This document shows, in pieces, positions 8,364 through 14,292 of a stretch of 21,663 nt of DNA. The position numbers and the translations under genes are program-made. The notes beneath the pieces were generated by a model, which saw nothing but the letters and a program-made list of their open reading frames with translations, did not search any database and was not told where the DNA came from. Positions within the stretch are counted from its first letter, which is position 1; the number at the start of each line of letters is the position of its first letter. The stretch is from contig CAZGFY010000030.1 of NCBI GenBank assembly GCA_964525015.1, forward strand, positions 1-21,663, read 5' to 3'. Origin of the DNA: RGIG3102 sp964525015. GTDB taxonomy: Bacteria; Bacillota; Clostridia; Oscillospirales; Ruminococcaceae.

Positions 8364-8732
8364 CTAATCTTTTAATGCCCCAATTGTGAATTCACTAACT
8401 GGATTTTTCCCTATTAGATGTTCTAAAACTATACGTTTAACTTTTTCTTCATCTAATTTAACATATGTTGTCTTTTTATTTCCTTCTAAAATTTCTGCAA
8501 TTGGCTCATACTCACACATACCAACACAGCCTGTTTGCACTAACACTGTATTTTCAACTTTCATTTTTGCCATTTCACTGCTAAATGCATTTAAAACAGG
8601 TCTTGCTCCTGCTGCAATACCACAAGTAGCCATACCAACTATAACTCTCGTTGCACTATCATCTGCATCACGAGTGCTAACCATTGGACGCATTTTATCT
8701 TTAATAGCTTTTAATTCTTCTAAACTTTTCAT
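8364..8732 (-). CDS. Thioredoxin-fold [2Fe-2S] ferredoxin-like protein, one cluster Cys missing
   Basis: The 122-aa protein resembles the C-terminal thioredoxin-like [2Fe-2S] half of NuoE and the N-terminus of HydB. Family members usually have C-x4-C plus C-x3-C. Here the second pair is present (QTGCVGMCEYEP, Cys69 and Cys73), but the first is only Cys37 in ATCGIAAGARPV, with no Cys five residues on. It may hold an altered cluster or none. It lies 13 nt upstream of hydB and is part of the hyd operon; similar small genes sit at this position in other clostridial hydrogenase operons (recalled, not checked). Possible roles are an accessory electron-transfer subunit or an assembly factor. Confidence 0.8.
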   Translation of the reverse strand: MKSLEELKAIKDKMRPMVSTRDADDSATRVIVGMATCGIAAGARPVLNAFSSEMAKMKVENTVLVQTGCVGMCEYEPIAEILEGNKKTTYVKLDEEKVKRIVLEHLIGKNPVSEFTIGALKD

Positions 8733-8764
8733 CGTTTATAGATTCCTTTCATATAATTTAAATG

Positions 8765-9310
8765 CTAAATATTTCTTTTTAGCACTTCGAATTGATTTTC
8801 TTTTATATATTCTTTTATCCACTCAATAATTTCAAAATTTGATAAATTATCTATTTCTAAAAACTCTTTAATTGCTTTTGTATTAAAAACAAATTCTTCA
8901 TTTTTATTTTTCACTTTATATGTAAATTCAATATCTGAATTTAATTGAACTAAAACTCCAATTGTATCCCATATACTCCCAAGTGGCATAAAATCTATAT
9001 CGCTTGTATTAAAAACTGCCGTTACCTTTGTGCCTTCTCCTACTTTACTTTCAATTTTAAAGCTTCCGCCAGTTAAATCAGCAGCCTGCTTAAAAAAAGG
9101 AATCCCTAGCCCAACTTTTCGAGTTTTTCTACCTGTAAAAAATGGATTTTGAACATTTATTAAAGTTTCTTCATCCATTCCTTTGCCATTATCTTCTATT
9201 ATAATAATTAAATCTTTGTTTACTATTTCGATTTGAATTAAAATATCTTTAGCATTAGCAGAAATTGAATTTTGTGCAATATCTAAAATATTTAAAGAAA
9301 GTTCCAACAT
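8765..9310 (-). CDS. HATPase_c (GHKL-type) ATP-binding protein in the hyd operon
   Basis: The 181-aa protein has a complete histidine-kinase-type ATP-binding domain: N box LDIAQNSISANA (9-20), G1 box EDNGKGMD, a short lid with NPFFTGR, and G2 KVGLGIPFFKQAADLTGGS, then GEGTKVTAVF. No membrane segment, sensor domain, dimerisation domain or phospho-acceptor His box is visible, so it is not a complete sensor kinase. About 70 extra residues follow the ATPase fold, with no motif I recognise. It sits between hydC and the [2Fe-2S]-like gene. It may regulate or help assemble the complex, or work with the divergent RsbW/DRTGG genes; function unknown. The ribosome binding site AAAGGA lies about 13 nt before the ATG, somewhat far. 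Confidence 0.85.
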   Translation of the reverse strand: MLELSLNILDIAQNSISANAKDILIQIEIVNKDLIIIIEDNGKGMDEETLINVQNPFFTGRKTRKVGLGIPFFKQAADLTGGSFKIESKVGEGTKVTAVFNTSDIDFMPLGSIWDTIGVLVQLNSDIEFTYKVKNKNEEFVFNTKAIKEFLEIDNLSNFEIIEWIKEYIKENQFEVLKRNI

Positions 9311-9348
9311 ATTTTCAAACCATTCCTTTTTTTAGCATTTTCATAAAA

Positions 9349-9849
9349 TTAATCTCTGTATTTATCTAAGATTGCTTCTAATTCATGCCCATCTTCTGCT
9401 ATTCTACCATAAACGTCTTCGTTTATTGTAAAAACTGGAGCTAGTCCACAGGCACCAATACATCTTGATGCTTCAAGTGAGAATTTACCACTCTCCATAC
9501 AATCACCACTTTTAATCCCAAGCTGAGTTTCTAATTTTTCTAATATTTTTCCTGCACCCTTAACATAGCAAGCTGTTCCAAGACAGACTGCTATTTTATA
9601 TTTTCCTTTTGGAGTTAGAGAAAATTGTGAATAGAAAGTTGCAATACCGTAAACCTCTTCTAATGATTTATTAACACCTTTTGCCACAACTCTAAGAACT
9701 TCAATTGGTAAATATCCATAAACTTCTTGAGCATACTGCAACGCTGGCATAGCACTACCTCTTTCGCTTCCATTTTCTAAAAGCCAAGTGTTTAGCTTTT
9801 CAGCTTGCTCTTTTGTGCCTTTAAATGGTGTAACTTTAATGTGCTTCAT
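9349..9849 (-). CDS. hydC: NuoE-like [2Fe-2S] subunit HydC
   Basis: The 166-aa protein is the third core subunit of the hydrogenase and carries electrons between flavin and iron-sulphur clusters. It has the NuoE layout: an N-terminal helical bundle (LQYAQEVYGYLP, EVYGIATFYSQF) and a thioredoxin-like [2Fe-2S] domain with Cys89, Cys94, Cys130 and Cys134 (CLGTAC and CIGAC). Length is normal for NuoE/HydC. It is the first gene of the operon, with a strong AAGGAGG site 5-6 nt upstream and a consensus promoter about 95 nt upstream. Confidence 0.95.
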   Translation of the reverse strand: MKHIKVTPFKGTKEQAEKLNTWLLENGSERGSAMPALQYAQEVYGYLPIEVLRVVAKGVNKSLEEVYGIATFYSQFSLTPKGKYKIAVCLGTACYVKGAGKILEKLETQLGIKSGDCMESGKFSLEASRCIGACGLAPVFTINEDVYGRIAEDGHELEAILDKYRD

Positions 9850-9935
9850 ATAAGCCTCCTTGTATTTTTAAAATGTTTGCCTGCATACTATTTATAAAAC
9901 AGCATATAGGCTAGAAAAATTTTACATAATTTCTC

Positions 9936-9953
9936 ACGTTAAAATTATAACAA
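9936..9953 (-). promoter_or_regulatory. Candidate Rex operator over the hydC promoter
   Basis: The minus-strand 18-mer TTGTTATAATTTTAACGT agrees at 11 of 14 defined positions with the clostridial Rex consensus as I recall it, TTGTTAA-N4-TTAACAA. It covers the -10 box and runs to the predicted start of transcription. Rex senses NADH/NAD+ and is known to control fermentation and hydrogenase genes in Clostridia and Thermotogales; binding at this site is inferred. Confidence 0.5.
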
Positions 9954-9972
9954 ATTTAAATTAATCTTTCAA
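9944..9972 (-). promoter_or_regulatory. Consensus promoter of the hydC-hydB-hydA operon
   Basis: Read on the minus strand: TTGAAA (9972-9967), a 17-nt spacer, TATAAT (9949-9944). The -10 matches consensus exactly and the spacing is ideal. Predicted transcription start is near 9937, giving a leader of about 88 nt before hydC. Confidence 0.75.
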
Positions 9973-10064
9973 TATTTTTTTACCCATTTATATTGTTTTC
10001 ATAAACATTCATATATAATATCTAATTTATTGTTCTAAATTTTGGTATGTTTGCACATTTAATA

Positions 10065-10092
10065 TTTACACCCATATATATTATACTATATA
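10065..10092 (+). promoter_or_regulatory. Possible promoter of the DRTGG-RsbW-HydS operon
   Basis: TTTACA (10065-10070), a 16-nt spacer and TATATA (10087-10092). An alternative is TTGCAC (10051-10056) with TATATA at 10075-10080, spacer 18 nt. Neither is near consensus and the region is extremely AT-rich. Confidence 0.35.
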
Positions 10093-10198
10093 TATTAGGA
10101 GTAAATGAGTGGTTTTGCAAACTAAAATATAGCTATTTAAAACCAATCATTTGTTTTTAGTATTTAATCAATTAATTAAATTAAAGGGGGATACGCTT

Positions 10199-10543
10199 TT
10201 GAAGATTCGTGAAATTCAAACATTATTAAGCGCTAAAAGTTACAGTGAGGATAAATTATTATTCACTGAGGTATTATCAGCTTGTGGAAGCGATATGATG
10301 AGCGATGTTTTAGCATTCGTTAAAGACCAAGGGGTTTTATTAACTGGGCTTAATAATCCACAAGTTATAAGAACAGCAGATATGATGGATATGAAATGTG
10401 TAGTTTATGTTAGAGGAAAAGAGCCAGACGAAGTAGCGCTTGAACTTGCTAAAGAAAAAAATATTTGTGTTTTATCAACCAAGCTAACAATGTTTTCAGC
10501 TTGTGGTATTTTATACTCACACGGGCTTCGAGGAAGCTTATAG
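10199..10543 (+). CDS. DRTGG-domain protein, first gene of the sensor operon
   Basis: The 114-aa product is a single DRTGG-type domain, a small ligand- or nucleotide-associated regulatory fold also found fused to CBS domains and phosphotransacetylases. Recognisable stretches are KIREIQTLLSAKSY, ACGSDMMSDVLAFVKD, GVLLTGLNNPQVIRTADMMD, CVVYVRGKEPD and CVLSTKLTMFSACGILYSHGL. I chose TTG at 10199 because AAAGGGGG lies 8 nt upstream and the residues encoded before it do not fit the family. Its stop overlaps the GTG start of the next gene by one base, so the two are probably translationally coupled. Exact role is unknown; next to an RsbW-like ATPase and an H-cluster protein, a regulatory partner role is likely. 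Confidence 0.8.
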   Translation: MKIREIQTLLSAKSYSEDKLLFTEVLSACGSDMMSDVLAFVKDQGVLLTGLNNPQVIRTADMMDMKCVVYVRGKEPDEVALELAKEKNICVLSTKLTMFSACGILYSHGLRGSL

Positions 10544-10962
10544 TGGATAAGATAACTTATAAATACACTGTTCCCGGCGATGATTTTACAAGAGCTGGTA
10601 GCGCTTCTGCTGATTTAAAAAATAATTTAAAAACTCTTGGAATTCCTTCAGATAAACTTAGAAACATTTCTATTAGTTTATATGAGGGGGAGATTAATCT
10701 TGCCATTCACGCAAATGGTGGAAATATAACTGCTGATATTTTTCCAGATAAGGTAATTTTATTATTAAATGATAAAGGCCCTGGTATAGCTGATATTAAC
10801 CTTGCTATGACAGAGGGTTATTCGAGTGCTAATCAAGAAGTTAGAAGTCTTGGATTTGGCGCTGGAATGGGGCTGCCTAATATGAAAAAATATAGCGATG
10901 AATTTTATATTGAATCAGAGCTTGGAAAAGGAACATCTATTAAAATGATTCATAATTTATAA
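10543..10962 (+). CDS. RsbW/SpoIIAB-like serine-kinase-type ATPase (anti-sigma factor family)
   Basis: The 139-aa product has a HATPase fold of the anti-sigma/serine kinase type: N-box-like SLYEGEINLAIHANGG, G1-like NDKGPGI, then GFGAGMGLPNMKKYSDEF and GKGTSIKMI. In RsbW the N box reads E(A)xxNxxxHG; here E-I-N-L-A-I-H keeps Glu, Asn and His. Members bind ATP and phosphorylate or sequester partner proteins. No anti-anti-sigma (STAS) or sigma gene is present here, so the targets may be the neighbouring DRTGG or HydS-like proteins (inference). The start is GTG at 10543, overlapping the previous stop, with AGGAAG 6 nt upstream; an upstream ATG at 10465 lies inside the previous gene and adds unrelated residues. 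Confidence 0.85.
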   Translation: MDKITYKYTVPGDDFTRAGSASADLKNNLKTLGIPSDKLRNISISLYEGEINLAIHANGGNITADIFPDKVILLLNDKGPGIADINLAMTEGYSSANQEVRSLGFGAGMGLPNMKKYSDEFYIESELGKGTSIKMIHNL

Positions 10963-11002
10963 CAGCAAATTATAATATCTAATTTTTCATTATAATTTGT
11001 TG
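10963..11002 (+). other. AT-rich intercistronic hairpin upstream of the HydS-like gene
   Basis: A 14-bp stem with one G-U pair (10963-10976 with 10989-11002) and a 12-nt loop starts immediately after the stop of the RsbW-like gene. It has no T-tract after it, so it is more likely an mRNA processing, stability or attenuation element than a true terminator. Confidence 0.45.
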
Positions 11003-11046
11003 CAAGTAACTTTGCCTAAAATACTTAGAAAGGAGTAGTTGTAACT

Positions 11047-12300
11047 ATGAGTGAAACTACGTCCTACACACATTCAGTAGCACTTATTGAATCTCTTTGT
11101 ACTGGTTGTACTAATTGTATCAAGCGATGTCCAACGCAGGCTATAAGGGTTCGAGATAAAAAAGCTCACATAATCAGTGATAAATGCATTGATTGTGGTG
11201 AGTGTATTCGTGCTTGCCCACATCACGCTAAAAAAGCTGTATGTAAATCACTAGCAGATTATAGTCATTTTAAGCATTTAGTGGCTCTTCCTGCTGGAGC
11301 TTTATATGTTCAATTTAATAATCTTAATTCAACCTCTCAGGTTGTTTCTGCTCTTTTAGATATCGGTTTTGACAGCTGTTTTGAAGTTGCAAAAGCTTCT
11401 GAGCTAGTTAGCGATGCTACTGAAAAATTAATTAATAGTATGCCAAAACCAGTTATCTCTTCAGCCTGCCCTACCGTGGTTAGAATAATAAGGGCAAGAT
11501 TTCCAGAACTTGTTCATAATGTGCTTCCTTTAGTTGCACCTATGCATGTTTCAGCAAGGCTTGCAAAGGAGGAAATCAGTAAAAAAACAGGGCTTCCTAT
11601 GGAAGATATAGGATGTATTTATATAACGCCTTGTCCTGCTAAAATAACTGATATTATGAATCCTATTGGCTCAAGTAAAAGCTATGTCGATGGTGCTGTT
11701 GCTATAAAAGATGTTTATCCTGCAATGGTTAAAGCTTTAAGTAATCCTATACATAACGCAGACACTCAAATTGGGAAAATTGGGCTTCGATGGGCTAGTA
11801 ATGGCGGAGAAAGTGCCTCTATTGGAAATATTGAAAATTATTTATCTTGTGATGGAATTTCAAATGTTTTAAATGTTTTAAGTGATTTAGAAGATGAAAA
11901 ATTCCCAAATCTTGATTTTGTAGAGCTTAGTGCCTGCCCTGCCGGCTGTCTTGGTGGAGTTTTAACAGTGGAAAACCCATATATTGCACGAACAAAACTA
12001 TTAAAACTTCGTAAAAACTTGCCTGAAACCACATCTATGCCTTTAAATAATATTCCACCTGAAATGCTGTGGGATATAAATTTATCTTATCAGCCAGTGT
12101 TTGAGTTACAAGGAAATTTATCTGAAAAATTCCAACGATATAAACTTATGGAAGAACTTTTAGAAAATTTACCTGGGCTTGATTGTGGTGCTTGTGGCGC
12201 TCCTACTTGTAGAAGCTTTGCACAAGATGTTATCGAGAATAAAAATGATTTTTCTAGCTGTATTATTAATATGAGAAGAAAAAATCAAACTAATTTATAA
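11047..12300 (+). CDS. HydS-like putative sensory [FeFe] hydrogenase (group C/D type)
   Basis: The 417-aa protein has two N-terminal [4Fe-4S] sites (Cys18/21/24/28 and 47/50/53/57), an [FeFe]-hydrogenase large-subunit domain and a C-terminal Fe-S motif (Cys380, 383, 388, 405 in DCGACGAPTC...C). All four H-cluster ligand positions are kept: Cys141 in SSACPTV (L1), Cys196 in TPCPAK (L2), Cys297 and Cys301 in SACPAGCLGG (L3). The L1 residue before the ligand, Cys in TSCCPxW and part of the proton relay, is Ala140. L2 lacks the usual Lys/Glu pattern and L3 lacks the full GGG. This fits slow, sensor-type enzymes such as Thermotoga HydS. No PAS domain is present, so it resembles group D more than group C. 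The partner genes are RsbW-like, DRTGG and PHP. A role in sensing H2 or redox state is inferred. AAAGGAG lies 11 nt upstream of the start. Confidence 0.88.
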   Translation: MSETTSYTHSVALIESLCTGCTNCIKRCPTQAIRVRDKKAHIISDKCIDCGECIRACPHHAKKAVCKSLADYSHFKHLVALPAGALYVQFNNLNSTSQVVSALLDIGFDSCFEVAKASELVSDATEKLINSMPKPVISSACPTVVRIIRARFPELVHNVLPLVAPMHVSARLAKEEISKKTGLPMEDIGCIYITPCPAKITDIMNPIGSSKSYVDGAVAIKDVYPAMVKALSNPIHNADTQIGKIGLRWASNGGESASIGNIENYLSCDGISNVLNVLSDLEDEKFPNLDFVELSACPAGCLGGVLTVENPYIARTKLLKLRKNLPETTSMPLNNIPPEMLWDINLSYQPVFELQGNLSEKFQRYKLMEELLENLPGLDCGACGAPTCRSFAQDVIENKNDFSSCIINMRRKNQTNL

Positions 12301-12307
12301 AATAAAA

Positions 12308-12345
12308 AATTATGCTTTTTAGGAGTATTTCTAAAAAGCATAATT
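12308..12345 (+). other. 15-bp inverted repeat after the HydS-like gene
   Basis: A perfect stem (12308-12322 with 12331-12345) closes the loop GAGTATTT. On the plus strand no T-run follows (ATTATG), so it is a poor intrinsic terminator; on the minus strand it is followed by TTTTTATT. It lies 8 nt after the HydS-like stop and just before the ribosome binding site of the next gene, where it could tune expression of the distal genes. Confidence 0.5.
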
Positions 12346-12364
12346 AATTATGAAAGGATATTTA

Positions 12365-12691
12365 ATGACTATATATAATTTAATTGAAAATGAGAACTTC
12401 ACATGTATTTCAAAAGGTGAGGATAAAGAAATAAACGGATGTTTCTGCGGAGATTTTTTATCCTTTGTTATGGGGTATGCAAAAGATATTGAAGTATGGT
12501 TTACTATAATGGGAAATATAAATTCAGTGGCTGTTGCATCTTTAAATGATATTCCTTGCATTGTTTTATGTAGCGATATTAAACTAAGTGAAGACGCTAT
12601 AAAAAAAGCAAGTGAGGAAAATATAACTGTTTTATACACTCATTTACCAGTTTTTGAAGCAGCTTGCCTAGTTAGTGATTTAATTAAATAA
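12365..12691 (+). CDS. Second DRTGG-like domain protein
   Basis: The 108-aa protein is a divergent relative of the DRTGG protein at 10199. Both share the order LSFVMGYAKDIEVWFTIMG / SDVLAFVKDQGVLLTGL, an Asn-x-(A/R)-(V/T)-A stretch, a hydrophobic strand with IPCIVLC / MKCVVYV, and the ending ITVLYTHLPVFEAACLV / ICVLSTKLTMFSACGIL. I chose ATG at 12365 because AAAGGA lies 6 nt upstream; an ATG at 12350 overlaps that site. It follows the HydS-like gene by 64 nt and precedes the PHP gene. Two such domains around an H-cluster protein suggest a multi-component regulator; mechanism unknown. Confidence 0.75.
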   Translation: MTIYNLIENENFTCISKGEDKEINGCFCGDFLSFVMGYAKDIEVWFTIMGNINSVAVASLNDIPCIVLCSDIKLSEDAIKKASEENITVLYTHLPVFEAACLVSDLIK

Positions 12692-12694
12692 AAT

Positions 12695-12712
12695 AAGGGC
12701 TTTTGCCTTTTT
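12695..12712 (+). terminator. Weak terminator-like hairpin before the PHP gene
   Basis: AAGGGC-TTTT-GCCTTTTTT forms a short stem with one bulged G, followed by a T-run, a few bases after the stop of the second DRTGG-like gene. It may cause partial termination before the PHP gene. Confidence 0.4.
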
Positions 12713-12763
12713 AATACCACCACAGAAAACAGCATAAAATATAAGAAAGGAATTGCCATATTA

Positions 12764-13471
12764 ATGAAATACGATTTACACATTCATTCCTGCCTATCTC
12801 CTTGTGCTGATAGCGATATGACCCCAGCTAATATTATAGGTATGGCACATCTTGAAAATTTAGATGTCGTATCTGTGTGCGATCATAACTGCTGTGATAA
12901 TCTTTTAGCAGCTCTTTATCACTGCAAAGAGTACAATATTAAATTTCTTCCTGGAATAGAAATTTCAACTAGCGAAGATATTCATATAGCTTGTTATTTT
13001 AAAACTTTAGAGGATGCATTATCTGTTTCAAATTTAATTTATGATAATATGCCCAAAATTAAAAATAAAACAAATGTTTATAATCCGCAAAATGTTATGA
13101 GCGAAAAAGATGAAATTATATTAGAAAAAGAGTATCTGCTTTCAATTTCTTCAAATTTTTCAGTTTATGAAGTTGTAAAAATTGTGCATAGCTATAACGG
13201 GCTTTGCTTTTATGCCCATATAGATAGACTAGCAAACTCTGTTTTAAGTATACTTGGAGAAATCCCACCTGATATCGATATTGACGGATTTGAAATTTAT
13301 GATATGGGGCAATTTGATGATTTTATCACTCAATACCCTGCCCTGCAAAGGCTCGAATACATTTCAAATTCTGATGCGCATAGCCTGCATATAGTTGGAG
13401 ATGATGCTCATATTTTAAATGAAGATCATATTCTTTATAAATTTATAAATGATATTCAAGAAAACTTCTAA
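12764..13471 (+). CDS. PHP-domain metal-dependent phosphoesterase-like protein
   Basis: The 235-aa protein shows the PHP metal-binding motifs in order: HIHSCLSPC (His6, His8), SVCDHN (Asp40, His41), PGIEIS (Glu66), DIHIACYF, YAHIDR and SNSDAH near the C-terminus. This is a stand-alone PHP phosphoesterase of the TrpH-like class. Such proteins hydrolyse phosphate esters; the substrate here is unknown. In my recollection a PHP gene is a recurring neighbour of HydS-type genes in Clostridia and Thermotogales, which suggests it removes a phosphate or nucleotide signal made in the pathway; this is inference. GAAAGGA lies 12 nt upstream of the ATG, a long spacing. The stop codon lies inside the terminator stem. 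Confidence 0.88.
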   Translation: MKYDLHIHSCLSPCADSDMTPANIIGMAHLENLDVVSVCDHNCCDNLLAALYHCKEYNIKFLPGIEISTSEDIHIACYFKTLEDALSVSNLIYDNMPKIKNKTNVYNPQNVMSEKDEIILEKEYLLSISSNFSVYEVVKIVHSYNGLCFYAHIDRLANSVLSILGEIPPDIDIDGFEIYDMGQFDDFITQYPALQRLEYISNSDAHSLHIVGDDAHILNEDHILYKFINDIQENF

Positions 13472-13498
13472 GTGTGAATTTAGAAGTTTTCTTGTTTT
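13457..13498 (+). terminator. Terminator of the sensor operon, overlapping the PHP stop codon
   Basis: A perfect 14-bp stem (13457-13470 with 13481-13494) closes a 10-nt loop and is followed by TTTTAT. The left arm includes the last codons of the PHP gene. Confidence 0.8.
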
Positions 13499-13520
13499 AT
13501 ATTAAAAAAAATGCTAATAT
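13492..13520 (+). promoter_or_regulatory. Possible promoter for the 242-aa protein and alaX
   Basis: TTGTTT (13492-13497), a 17-nt spacer and TAATAT (13515-13520). It partly overlaps the upstream terminator. Weak match in a very AT-rich stretch. Confidence 0.35.
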
Positions 13521-13549
13521 ATAAAAAAAAGAATAAAGGAAAAAAATAT

Positions 13550-14278
13550 ATGACTAAAATAACCAAATCGTTTTCTATCGCTTACGAGGGCTGGGACTTA
13601 AATGCAAAAACTCTTTCAAACCTCACTAAAGGTACACCTCTTTCATTTAAAAGAATAGAGGATGAACTTGATACTTATGAAATTGTTATTTGCTACAAAA
13701 ACATTGAAATAGATATGTTATCTTATGAAGAAAGCCTTTCTATTGCACCATACCTTGATATGGATTTACTTAATATTAATTTGATAGAAATTGATAAAGT
13801 GACTCTGACTAAAGGAAAAACTAATGCTCAAAATATCACTAAAATTGATTTAAATATTGAAATAGAATATAACGAAGAATACCTTGAGCTATATTCTTCT
13901 ATTAAAGGCGATGTACTACTTTGCCAAAGCAACACCCCCCTTTCTATGGCTATAATCACATTAAATGATTATGAAGAAGAAATAATTTCTCAGCCTTACT
14001 TAAATCAATACACCTTTAGCATTGATATAGATGCTGATAGCCAGTTTTTATTTGAAGAAGTGGATTTTTCTGAAGATAATGCTTATTTTTATAACTGCGA
14101 AATGTTATTAAATGAAGATTTTTCAAAATGCAAAATCAAATCATATACCCAAAATGAAAGCCAAGATATAGCTAATCTTATTTTATCTGATTTTGAAAAA
14201 CAAACATTTTTAGAACTCGTAAATCATTACAGAATTTTTAAAGACGAAGAAATTTTATCACCAAAAATCGAAGATTAA
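13550..14278 (+). CDS. Unrecognised protein with a possible HIRAN-like N-terminal domain
   Basis: The 242-aa product is acidic and soluble, with no signal peptide or membrane segment. I do not recognise it with confidence. Residues about 3-70 (FSIAYEGWD, a short helix, then TKGTPLSFKRIEDELDTYEI, a strand with NIEIDMLSYEE and SLSIAPYLD) follow the order of HIRAN domains: opening strand, LKxGxxLxLxRE-like turn, D-x-x-A/E-I strand, lGYlp-like strand, then a helix starting with a small residue and Ala-Pro. The usual Asn-x-Asp-x-Asn-Ala core is poorly kept. The rest looks beta-rich. I chose ATG at 13550 because AAAGGA lies 9 nt upstream. The alanyl-tRNA editing gene follows after 14 nt, so the two form an operon. 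Confidence 0.7.
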   Translation: MTKITKSFSIAYEGWDLNAKTLSNLTKGTPLSFKRIEDELDTYEIVICYKNIEIDMLSYEESLSIAPYLDMDLLNINLIEIDKVTLTKGKTNAQNITKIDLNIEIEYNEEYLELYSSIKGDVLLCQSNTPLSMAIITLNDYEEEIISQPYLNQYTFSIDIDADSQFLFEEVDFSEDNAYFYNCEMLLNEDFSKCKIKSYTQNESQDIANLILSDFEKQTFLELVNHYRIFKDEEILSPKIED

Positions 14279-14292
14279 CTAGGAGAATTTAT

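Larger units (their letters stand above)
9850..10198. other. Divergent control region between the hydrogenase and sensor operons
   Basis: This 349-bp AT-rich gap separates two divergent operons and holds no credible gene. Besides the hydC promoter and Rex-like site, it contains a possible plus-strand promoter and, in the plus-strand leader, a 7-bp inverted repeat (TGGTTTT at 10110-10116 with AAAACCA at 10139-10145). Both operons could be co-regulated from here. Confidence 0.6.

Noticed and set aside
10465..10542. ATG extension of the RsbW-like protein
   Set aside because: It would overlap most of the end of the DRTGG gene and add residues foreign to the family; GTG at 10543 has AGGAAG at the right distance.
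11838..12032. Minus-strand frame within the HydS-like gene
   Set aside because: Lies opposite the conserved L3 region; no start signal.
12331..12639. Minus-strand 102-codon frame opposite the second DRTGG-like gene
   Set aside because: The plus-strand frame has a good ribosome binding site and family motifs; the minus frame has neither.
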